This document shows positions 32,466-39,772 of a stretch of 45,281 nucleotides of DNA, one piece after another (position 1 is the first letter of the stretch; each line of letters opens with the position of its first letter). The stretch lies in NCBI GenBank assembly GCA_964561095.1, contig CAZLNV010000003.1:1-45281 (forward strand), given 5' to 3'. The position numbers were made by a program, and so were the translations under genes. The DNA comes from CAZLNV01 sp964561095 (GTDB lineage: Bacteria; Bacillota_I; Bacilli_A; RF39; UBA660). The notes below the pieces were generated by a model, which saw nothing but the letters and a program-made list of their open reading frames with translations, was not told the DNA's origin and did no database searches.

Positions 32466-34550
32466 TTATCTTGGCGTAATTAACTTATTTTTAAGACATC
32501 TTTTAGGATTTTCATAATCTTTTTCTCGTACATCTTTTGGATCAAAAATCATCCATTCTGGTTTGATATATTGAATATCTCCATTATCATCATACCAAAA
32601 TGTAATAAATACATCACCCATTAAATTAGGAATTTCTTGTTTCATCATGAAAGAAGATGTGTCAACATTACAAGGAACTAAGAATGAATGAATATTTCTA
32701 TATAAGAAGTAATAACATTTATGATAGTGACCTCTTAGTGATAAATTTGGTTTTGTATTTGATAACATTTGGTCTATTCCATTTTGTGGTTTAGTTGATA
32801 AGATTCTAGATGTTCCACCACCTGGATGGAATACTTCCATAGCACATTTATCAAAATAATAGATTGCTTTATCTTGTCCTAGATATTCGAAATCATTTCT
32901 TAATTTTTCTAATCCCTCGCCTATTTTTACTCCATAATTAAAGTCATGAGTTTCATCGTGGCTTCCTTGAATTGCATGGTATTTCATTCCTTTATATTTA
33001 GGAAGCAATCTATTTGCTTCAGCTAATTGACCAGATGCACCATAAGAATATACTTCACTAACATGTTTTTGTCTTATCCTGCTATAGTCTCCATCAGTTA
33101 TGTCTCCTACATGGAATATATCTTCAATTCCCCTATTGTATCCTTCATATACAGCAGTTGCTGTCATGCTTGGTTGCGAATAAATACTTCCAAAATGTGT
33201 ATCAGATATTACCAATATTTCTTTTTTAGTAAGTTCTTCTTTTGGTGGTTTAGTTTCAGAATGTTTTCTTTTTTGAAAAAATTTTCTAACTACTAATTCA
33301 TTGTTAATATCAGCAATTTCCACTTCTCTACCATATTCCTGTAAAATTGTAATAATTCCAAATAATTCATCAGCAGTAAATCCTAGTCTTTCTTTTAAAG
33401 AATTAAAACTTTCTTCTTTTTTCATCAGTCTATATACTTTATCTGCTATAGCAAAGTAAGCATGAGTATTATTTGATGATTCTTTTACATTAACTAAACT
33501 ATTTGTTTCATCTTTCTTCATTATTAGTTTCGGAGTAGTTAAATAGTTCTCTTTACTAGGAACATAATAAGGTGAAAATTCCGGAACTAGTCTTTTTAAT
33601 TTACCTGTTTTTGTATAAGAGATATCTAGCATTAATGATGATACAACATTTTGTTCATAATCATCTTTCATTTTAGGAGTTCTTTCGGCAACTGAAGGTA
33701 CTGCAAAAATTTGTGTATCTCTTAATCTCGGAAACTGTTGCTCACTTTGAGTGCCTCCTAATAAAATTACATCATAATCTTCATAGCTTGACATACTTCT
33801 GCTATACTGTTGAGGAGGATAAGCTACTGTGTATGCTTTACTTCCTCTTTTTAATTGTTCAACCCTTAAACTAACATTATTAAAAAATACTGTACAACTT
33901 TTTGGTCCTAAATAAACCATATCTTCTCTTTGAGATTCGATATACTTTCCAATATTTAATTTCTTGCTACTCCTATGTTCATTTTTGCCACTTATAAACA
34001 AAGTTTTTATTCCTTCAACTTTAGGTAAATATTCTATTAAATGATCGGCTTGACCTTTAGCGTCATTAGTTATTAGACTTTTACCAAATTCCTCTGAATC
34101 TTTCTTGCTATATACTCCCTCTATTAAATTTCCGGCAATGATAACATATTTAACTCCCTCTTCGGCAAATTTCTTATACATATCATTAAGGACAGCTACT
34201 TGTTCACATTTTGAACCAAATCTTAAATCTGAAATAACAGCTATTTTAGTATTGCTATCTAAATCTTCATCTATTCTGTAAGTGTTTTCTTTAGCTAAAT
34301 TAGGATGATCATTTCTTACAACATATGCTTCTCCATCCTTCTCCGAATATGTAATATTAACTCCTTTATCATTAAGTTTTCTTACCATACCCATTATTTC
34401 TAATTCCGAACGATTAAGTGTTTTTGATAAATTAGAAAGTGATTTTTCTTTATTCAAAATTGTTTTTAAAGCATCTAATACCTCTTCTTCAGTTTGTTTT
34501 TTTTCTGCTTTTTCTTGAATACTATTTTCTTTTTCCTTAAATTCTTCCAT
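32466..34550 (-). CDS. Tandem winged-helix/metallophosphoesterase protein with one degenerate half
   Basis: The protein has 694 residues in a duplicated layout. An acidic N terminus leads to a winged-helix-like segment (about 22-80) and a first metallophosphoesterase (MPE) domain (about 100-320). A second winged-helix-like segment (about 365-425) and a second MPE domain (about 443-670) follow. The second MPE domain is complete: Asp450/His452 (I-S-D-T-H), Gly-Asp483 and Asp486 (V-G-D-I-T-D), His531-Asp532 (G-S-H-D) and His608/His610 (G-H-Y-H). In the first, the same positions read D-L-R, G-N-L-I-E, G-K-N-E-H and G-G-T, so metal binding is lost. The winged helices suggest nucleic-acid binding and a nuclease-like role, but this is inference. 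It has its own promoter (TTGAAC-17-TATAAT) and terminator. I do not recognise the family. Confidence 0.8.
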   Translation of the reverse strand: MEEFKEKENSIQEKAEKKQTEEEVLDALKTILNKEKSLSNLSKTLNRSELEIMGMVRKLNDKGVNITYSEKDGEAYVVRNDHPNLAKENTYRIDEDLDSNTKIAVISDLRFGSKCEQVAVLNDMYKKFAEEGVKYVIIAGNLIEGVYSKKDSEEFGKSLITNDAKGQADHLIEYLPKVEGIKTLFISGKNEHRSSKKLNIGKYIESQREDMVYLGPKSCTVFFNNVSLRVEQLKRGSKAYTVAYPPQQYSRSMSSYEDYDVILLGGTQSEQQFPRLRDTQIFAVPSVAERTPKMKDDYEQNVVSSLMLDISYTKTGKLKRLVPEFSPYYVPSKENYLTTPKLIMKKDETNSLVNVKESSNNTHAYFAIADKVYRLMKKEESFNSLKERLGFTADELFGIITILQEYGREVEIADINNELVVRKFFQKRKHSETKPPKEELTKKEILVISDTHFGSIYSQPSMTATAVYEGYNRGIEDIFHVGDITDGDYSRIRQKHVSEVYSYGASGQLAEANRLLPKYKGMKYHAIQGSHDETHDFNYGVKIGEGLEKLRNDFEYLGQDKAIYYFDKCAMEVFHPGGGTSRILSTKPQNGIDQMLSNTKPNLSLRGHYHKCYYFLYRNIHSFLVPCNVDTSSFMMKQEIPNLMGDVFITFWYDDNGDIQYIKPEWMIFDPKDVREKDYENPKRCLKNKLITPR

Positions 34551-34629
34551 TAATACCTCCCTAAAAAAACAAGAATAGTAAAATATAAAAATATAATAAC
34601 TATCTTTTCATCTTTCCTATACTAAGTTA

Positions 34630-34658
34630 ATTATATATTATATTTTTTTTAAGTTCAA
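34630..34658 (-). promoter_or_regulatory. Promoter of the tandem metallophosphoesterase gene
   Basis: On the minus strand TTGAAC (34658-34653) and TATAAT (34635-34630) are spaced by 17 bases. The 5' UTR would be about 70 bases and ends in GGGAGGT. Confidence 0.7.
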
Positions 34659-34701
34659 TGTTTTTCATAACAAAAAAAATACAAAATTTTAAGTAAAATG
34701 C

Positions 34702-34730
34702 TTGATATTTTTATATTTTTTTTATATAAT
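34702..34730 (+). promoter_or_regulatory. Promoter of rpsD
   Basis: TTGATA (34702-34707) and TATAAT (34725-34730) with a 17-base spacer form a near-consensus sigma-A promoter. Confidence 0.75.
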
Positions 34731-34736
34731 GTATTA

Positions 34737-34894
34737 AGTAAATTTAATTGGCAGAAATATTTTAGTTTATAATGTGTTTATTAATTATTATTTGTAAGTA
34801 ACTAGCCAAAGTGAAAGCATCGAAATAAACACCCTATGGATGATAATATCAATTATTGCCTTAGTTTACAATATAAGTAAAGGAGGTATTTTTT
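34737..34894 (+). ncRNA. Structured rpsD 5' leader, candidate S4 autoregulatory element
   Basis: The predicted leader contains a 9-bp helix (GTGTTTATT 34775-34783 with AATAAACAC 34825-34833) enclosing a purine-rich internal region, followed by further short complementary segments before AAAGGAGG. In Bacillales, S4 represses its own gene by binding the rpsD leader. Location and structure fit that idea, but I cannot confirm the consensus by eye. Confidence 0.45.
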
Positions 34895-35488
34895 ATGTCA
34901 AGATATACAGGACCTGTATATAAGAAATCTAGAAGATTAGGATTTTCTATTCTTGAAACTGGTAAAGAGTTAGCAAAAAGACCAACTGCACCAGGACAAC
35001 ACGGTACTAGTAGAAAGAAATTAAGTGAATATGGAGTGCAATTACAAGAAAAGCAAAAAGTTAAAAATATGTATGGATTAAGTGAAAAACAATTCAGAAA
35101 AACTTTTGACAAAGCTGGTAAGAAAAAAGGTATTCACGGAACTAATTTATTAATTGCCCTAGAAAGTAGACTTGATAACTTAGTATATCGTTTAGGTATG
35201 GCTAAGACAAGAAGTGCTGCTAGACAAATAGTAAATCATGGACATATTTTAGTTAATGGAAAGAAAGTTGACATTCCTTCATTTGAAGTTAAACCAGGTA
35301 TGATTATTAGTCCTAAAGGCGAAAATCATCCAGTAATAACTGAATGTTTAGGAAGCACTGAATCTAGAGTTCCGTATGTATCTTTTGATTCTAAAAAGAA
35401 CGAAGGAACATATGTTAGATATCCAGAAAGAGAAGAACTTAATATGGATGTTAATGAAGCTTTAATTGTTGAATTCTACAACAGATAA
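34895..35488 (+). CDS. rpsD: 30S ribosomal protein S4
   Basis: The 197-residue product is a primary 16S rRNA binder and nucleator of 30S assembly. The start M-S-R-Y-T-G-P-V-Y-K-K-S-R-R-L-G, the R-P-T-A-P-G-Q-H-G motif and the S4 RNA-binding domain (about 88-150, with R-L-D-N-L-V-Y-R-L-G and H-G-H-I-L-V-N-G-K) are diagnostic. It lacks zinc-binding cysteines (C-minus form). A strong AAAGGAGGT site precedes ATG. The gene is alone, as in Bacillus, with its own promoter and long leader. It is convergent with ftsZ across a bidirectional terminator. Confidence 0.98.
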   Translation: MSRYTGPVYKKSRRLGFSILETGKELAKRPTAPGQHGTSRKKLSEYGVQLQEKQKVKNMYGLSEKQFRKTFDKAGKKKGIHGTNLLIALESRLDNLVYRLGMAKTRSAARQIVNHGHILVNGKKVDIPSFEVKPGMIISPKGENHPVITECLGSTESRVPYVSFDSKKNEGTYVRYPEREELNMDVNEALIVEFYNR

Positions 35489-35499
35489 TATGCAATAAT

Positions 35500-35529
35500 A
35501 AAACAAGTTTTTTATAAAACTTGTTTTTT
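35500..35529. terminator. Bidirectional terminator between rpsD and ftsZ
   Basis: A 12-bp perfect stem (35500-35511 with 35516-35527) with a 4-base loop and flanking T/A tracts can terminate both convergent transcripts. Confidence 0.85.
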
Positions 35530-35549
35530 ATTGTCTCAAAATATTAATA

Positions 35550-36617
35550 TTAAATATCCCTATTTCGTAAAAACACAGGTATATCAATATCTTCATCTAA
35601 TTCATCTATTTTAGTTGATCTATCTTTTGGTTTTATTTCATCATATTGATATAATGCTTCAGCTTCTTCTTCAAATCCAGTTGCTATTACTGTAACAATT
35701 ACTTCATCCGTTAGTGCTTCATTGATAACAGCACCAAATATAATGTTAACATCTGTATTTGCCGCTGCTCTTATAACTTCAGCAGCATCTTCGGCTTCAA
35801 ATAAAGTTAATGATTTACCACCTGTTATATTTATAATACAATCTGTAGCTCCATTTATTGTAGTTTCAAGTAAAGGACTTGTAACAGCTTGCTTTGCAGC
35901 TTCAATTGCCCTATTCTCTCCAGAACCAACACCTGCGCCAATCAAAGCACTACCTCTTGATTCCATTATTGCTTTAACATCAGCAAAGTCCAAATTTACA
36001 AGACCAGGAACACTAATCAAGTCAGAAATTGATTGAACACCTTGAGCAAGTACATTGTCAGCTGCTAAAAAAGCTTCTGTCATCGGAGTTAATCTATCTA
36101 TCAAATCTCTTAATCTATCATTTGAAATAATTATCAAAGTATCTACATGCTTTTTAAGTTCATCTAAACCAATTAAAGCATTTTCCATTCTTTTTTTACC
36201 TTCGAATTTAAAAGGTTTAGTAACAATTGCCACTGTCAATGCGCCTAGTTCTTGAGCTATTTCTGCCACGATTGGCGCAGCACCTGTACCAGTTCCTCCA
36301 CCCATTCCAGCAGTTACAAAAACCATATCGGATCCTCTTAAGATATCCTCTATTTCGCTTCTGCTTTCCATTGCTGCTTCTCTACCAACTTCAGGGTCGG
36401 CTCCAGCACCTAGTCCGTCTGTTATAGTTTGTCCAATTTGAAGTTTAACTGGAGCTTTTGAATTATTAATAATTTGCAAATCAGTATTTGCAACAATAAA
36501 TTCTACTCCTTTTAATCCTGAGTCTATCATTCTATTAACAGCATTACATCCACCGCCGCCTACACCAATTACTTTAATTTTAGCTATTTGGTCCATCTCT
36601 AAAGGGGCATTATTCAT
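35550..36617 (-). CDS. ftsZ: Cell division protein FtsZ
   Basis: FtsZ is the tubulin-like GTPase that forms the Z ring. The 355-residue protein has G-V-G-G-G-G-C-N-A-V-N-R-M near 17-29, the tubulin signature G-M-G-G-G-T-G-T-G-A-A-P near 103-114 and T7-loop residues near 208. The short variable linker is followed by the conserved C-terminal peptide D-I-D-I-P-V-F-L-R-N-R, which binds FtsA and SepF. It lies 12 bases after ftsA, and ftsZ is the last gene of the murG-ftsQ-ftsA-ftsZ run. The short linker (about 25 residues) is the only notable difference from Bacillus FtsZ. Confidence 0.98.
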   Translation of the reverse strand: MNNAPLEMDQIAKIKVIGVGGGGCNAVNRMIDSGLKGVEFIVANTDLQIINNSKAPVKLQIGQTITDGLGAGADPEVGREAAMESRSEIEDILRGSDMVFVTAGMGGGTGTGAAPIVAEIAQELGALTVAIVTKPFKFEGKKRMENALIGLDELKKHVDTLIIISNDRLRDLIDRLTPMTEAFLAADNVLAQGVQSISDLISVPGLVNLDFADVKAIMESRGSALIGAGVGSGENRAIEAAKQAVTSPLLETTINGATDCIINITGGKSLTLFEAEDAAEVIRAAANTDVNIIFGAVINEALTDEVIVTVIATGFEEEAEALYQYDEIKPKDRSTKIDELDEDIDIPVFLRNRDI

Positions 36618-36629
36618 ATTATCAACTCC

Positions 36630-37868
36630 TTAATTGTCGAAAAAATATCCAAAGATTTTTCCGAGCACTGTATTATTTATATTTTTCTTTTTGTTATTAA
36701 ATATTATTTCTTGTTCTTCTTCGCTCATTGTTGATGCTTTCTTTTTTCTAAAGGACAATTTCCTATAATAACATTTTATTATTCCTAAAGCACTACTATA
36801 TTTATTATTTCTAACACCTAATTCTTTAACTTCACCTAAGATACCTAGTTTCCCAAATACCTCTTCTATTACTTCTTTAGTATCCTTTAACTCTGTAGTA
36901 CCTCCTGTAATTATTATATAACGATTTTCTTTTTTTGTTAAGAGATTTATTTGTTTTTTGCTTAATTCGAGTATTTCTTTCAACTTTGTATATACTATTT
37001 CAGTAATTTCATATTGATTTACTTTAACTTTTAGACCATCTTTTTTCATAACTTCACTCATCTCATTGCTGCTTGCATTTGTTTTATGAGCTAAAGCAAA
37101 ATTCTCCTTTAAATCAATTGCTGTATTTCTATCTATATTATAAGCATACATAATATCTTTATCAATGTCTTTACCACCAATTTCCAAAATTTGAGTTGCT
37201 ATTAAGACATCTTTATTTATAATGCTTACCTCTGTTTTTTCATCTCCGATATTGATTATTGCACCTTGTAACTCTTCCATATCATCGGTTCTAAACTCAT
37301 TATAATCACCCAAAGAGTTAAATGATATATCAGAGACTTTTATTCCCATATTATCTAAAAGTGACACAATTGCATAAACATTTTTCTTTGGAGCTAAAGA
37401 TAATACACTTTTAATTGTTAATCTAGATGCTTGTATATTTTTAGGGTCTTTTACTACATCTGTTTCGTTTATTATATACTCAACAGGCATTATTGATATT
37501 AATTCTTTATTAGCGGGAACTTTGTTATAAACAGATGCTTGTAATGCTCTAACAATATCTTCTCCATTGATAAGTCCATTTTCTCTTGTTATACTTGTAT
37601 ATCCTTCACTTAATTCAAATTCAGCATAATATGCCGGAACACAAACAATTACATTTTTAATTTTTATTTCTAATATTTCTTCACATCTTTTAAATGCTTC
37701 TTCCAAACTTTGAAAAGCAAGTTCTGGATTTACTATTATTCCCTTTTTTACTCCTTTGCTTTTTACTTCTGAACAAGCCAAAACATTTAATCTTTTATTA
37801 TACATTTCTGCAACCACTAATTTGAGTGTATCACTGCCAATATCTAAACTTGTAATTATTTGCTTCAT
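36630..37868 (-). CDS. ftsA: Cell division protein FtsA
   Basis: FtsA is the actin-like ATPase that tethers FtsZ to the membrane. The 412-residue protein starts with the phosphate-1 loop S-L-D-I-G-S-D-T-L-K. It contains a 1C subdomain (about 85-165), phosphate-2 I-I-N-I-G-D-E-K-T-E near 211 and the adenosine motif I-I-T-G-G-T-T-E-L near 325. The C-terminal amphipathic membrane-targeting helix is short (V-L-G-K-I-F-G-Y-F-F-D-N). The ribosome binding site is GAGGA. It lies between ftsQ/divIB and ftsZ in one operon. Confidence 0.96.
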   Translation of the reverse strand: MKQIITSLDIGSDTLKLVVAEMYNKRLNVLACSEVKSKGVKKGIIVNPELAFQSLEEAFKRCEEILEIKIKNVIVCVPAYYAEFELSEGYTSITRENGLINGEDIVRALQASVYNKVPANKELISIMPVEYIINETDVVKDPKNIQASRLTIKSVLSLAPKKNVYAIVSLLDNMGIKVSDISFNSLGDYNEFRTDDMEELQGAIINIGDEKTEVSIINKDVLIATQILEIGGKDIDKDIMYAYNIDRNTAIDLKENFALAHKTNASSNEMSEVMKKDGLKVKVNQYEITEIVYTKLKEILELSKKQINLLTKKENRYIIITGGTTELKDTKEVIEEVFGKLGILGEVKELGVRNNKYSSALGIIKCYYRKLSFRKKKASTMSEEEQEIIFNNKKKNINNTVLGKIFGYFFDN

Positions 37869-37942
37869 TATATCCTCTTTTATTACTAATATTAGTATAT
37901 CAAAATATAAGCTAAAATGGAATAATATATTTCAAAACAGAA

Positions 37943-38626
37943 CTAATCTTTTATTTCAAAATAATTTCCACTATCTAAATAAAGAACCCCTTTATGCCCT
38001 TCTAATTCACACTTTATATCATTATATTTATTTAATCTTTCCATTTTAGTTAGAGTAATATAAACCATATTTGTATCCGCCATATACAAAATAAACCTAT
38101 CTTCATCATAAGTAGTAGGACTATACTCTATTTCACTTATTTTAATTAAAACATCATTACTCAATTTAGCAAGTTTAGCATTCAATTTATCAAGTTTATC
38201 ATCCGGAACATAGTTAATTAAAACAGGTACTCCTTTGTATTCTTTTTCAAAATTTATAGATTTACCATTACTTAATATATAAGTATTATTACTTCTCATT
38301 TTATATAATATTTTATTTTCTTCTATATTAATTTCTATTACATATCCAAATTTCTTTCTTACACCACAGTCATCTACTAGTTTTATTTTTTTTATTCTTT
38401 TACATATAGCCGAATTACTTGTCTTTATAAATGAAGGATATTTTTCTAATTTTGCACTTTCTATTATTTCTTCATCAGATAAATAGTTATTATTTAGCAC
38501 TATTATATTTTTTATTGGAGACTTATATAATTTTAAAAAAGCTGCAACTATTATATACAAAAAAAGCATGATTACTAAAAATTTTAATATGTTAAACCTT
38601 TTTTTCTTTACTTTTTTTGTTTCCAT
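37943..38626 (-). CDS. divIB: Cell division protein FtsQ/DivIB
   Basis: This is a bitopic divisome protein that joins FtsL/DivIC and the septal synthases. The 227-residue protein has a basic cytoplasmic tip (K-K-V-K-K-K-R), one transmembrane helix (about 11-28) and a POTRA domain (about 33-100, with I-K-N-I-I-V-L-N-N-N-Y-L-S-D-E-E-I). A beta domain follows. Sequence conservation in this family is low and the call rests on topology, the POTRA motif and location between murG and ftsA. It ends without the long tail seen in Bacillus DivIB. It lies 9 bases after murG. Confidence 0.88.
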   Translation of the reverse strand: METKKVKKKRFNILKFLVIMLFLYIIVAAFLKLYKSPIKNIIVLNNNYLSDEEIIESAKLEKYPSFIKTSNSAICKRIKKIKLVDDCGVRKKFGYVIEINIEENKILYKMRSNNTYILSNGKSINFEKEYKGVPVLINYVPDDKLDKLNAKLAKLSNDVLIKISEIEYSPTTYDEDRFILYMADTNMVYITLTKMERLNKYNDIKCELEGHKGVLYLDSGNYFEIKD

Positions 38627-38635
38627 AAAATTCTC

Positions 38636-39706
38636 CTACTTATTTTTAATTATTTCTTCATACATGATTGTACTAGAATTTAATTTAGGAATAAATTCTA
38701 ATTTTTCTTTTATTCTTTTATTTTCTTCCTTATTGTCAAGTATCTTCTTAACATTTTCCAATAGCACCTCTTTTGTCAAATTATCTTGTTCTATCATTAT
38801 ACTAACACCCATATCTTTTAAACTAAGAGCATTATAATATTGATGGTTATTAGCAACATAAGGACTAGGTATTAAAATAGATGGTATATTAGTCGCAATT
38901 ATCTCACTTATTGTTGAAGCACCAGCTCTAGAAATGATTAAATCTGAATCTTTCATCAATCCAGGTAAGTCATTATAAAATGACATAATCTTAACATTTG
39001 ATGAAACTATTAAATTGTTGCTTAAAGCGTTGTATTGACGTCTACCGGTCAAAAATAATATTTCTTTATCCGATTCATTAAAAGTTCTTAAAAATTCTAG
39101 TAATTTTTCATTCATAGCCTTACTGCCTTCACTGCCCATTACTATTAATATTAATTTTTTATTTCTGTCAAATCCTAGTTCTGTTTTATTATGCTTTCTA
39201 ATTTTTTTAGCTCTTTCTAAGCAAGGATTTCCAGAATATATAATCTTTTTCTCTTTAAAATATTTTTTACTTTCTTCAAAAGATATAAATATTTTTCTAG
39301 AATACATACTTAATAATTTATTTGACTTACCCGGAATTACATTTTGCTCATGTAAAAATACAGGTATTTTATTTTTGTGTGCAGCAAGTATGACTGGAAA
39401 AGTAACATAGCCGCCAAACCCAACAACTACATCAGGTTTAAAATCTTTAATTATTTGTTTGCTTTTTTTAACAGCACTAAATATATCTTTTATATTTTTA
39501 GTGTCTTTTATTAAATTCTTTTTTAATCCGTGAACCTCTAATCCTTCATATGGTATACCAAGTTTAGGTACAATTTCACTTTCCATCCTGTCGGTTGTCC
39601 CAACATATAAATATTTATTTTTAGGATCTTCTTTGATTTTTTCTATTAGTGATAATGCAGGAAAAATATGTCCACCCGTTCCACCTGCTACTATTAAAAA
39701 TCTCAT
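38636..39706 (-). CDS. murG: UDP-N-acetylglucosamine transferase MurG
   Basis: MurG adds GlcNAc to lipid I to form lipid II on the inner membrane face. The start at ATG 39706 gives 356 residues; an ATG at 39724 overlaps the GGAGGAG ribosome binding site. The N terminus M-R-F-L-I-V-A-G-G-T-G-G-H-I-F-P-A is the family signature. H-E-Q-N-V-I-P-G-K-S-N-K-L and the C-terminal S-R-A-G-A-S-T-I-S-E-I, which contacts UDP-GlcNAc, follow. It is the first gene of the division cluster. Neither murB nor ftsW lies nearby. Two overlapping TATAAT boxes (39733-39723 on the minus strand) immediately follow the upstream terminator and could be its promoter. Confidence 0.97.
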   Translation of the reverse strand: MRFLIVAGGTGGHIFPALSLIEKIKEDPKNKYLYVGTTDRMESEIVPKLGIPYEGLEVHGLKKNLIKDTKNIKDIFSAVKKSKQIIKDFKPDVVVGFGGYVTFPVILAAHKNKIPVFLHEQNVIPGKSNKLLSMYSRKIFISFEESKKYFKEKKIIYSGNPCLERAKKIRKHNKTELGFDRNKKLILIVMGSEGSKAMNEKLLEFLRTFNESDKEILFLTGRRQYNALSNNLIVSSNVKIMSFYNDLPGLMKDSDLIISRAGASTISEIIATNIPSILIPSPYVANNHQYYNALSLKDMGVSIMIEQDNLTKEVLLENVKKILDNKEENKRIKEKLEFIPKLNSSTIMYEEIIKNK

Positions 39707-39734
39707 ATAAAATTTCTCCTCCATTATATTATAC

Positions 39735-39767
39735 TAAAAACTAATGCTAAAGGGTAGCATTAGTTTT
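39735..39767 (-). terminator. Terminator between the lipoprotein gene and murG
   Basis: A 13-bp perfect stem (39737-39749 with 39755-39767, 5-base loop) ends in TTTTT on the minus strand. Confidence 0.85.
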
Positions 39768-39772
39768 GAATT

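Larger units (their letters stand above)
34551..34894. other. 344-base intergenic region with divergent promoters and the rpsD leader
   Basis: The only long non-coding stretch in the window. It holds a minus-strand promoter (34630-34658) for the tandem metallophosphoesterase gene, a plus-strand promoter (34702-34730) for rpsD, and a structured 5' UTR of about 158 bases before rpsD. No ORF with a ribosome binding site is visible. Confidence 0.8.

Noticed and set aside
34861..35112. Antisense ORF of 83 codons across the start of rpsD
   Set aside because: It is a reverse-complement shadow of rpsD and its leader, with no ribosome binding site and no family resemblance.
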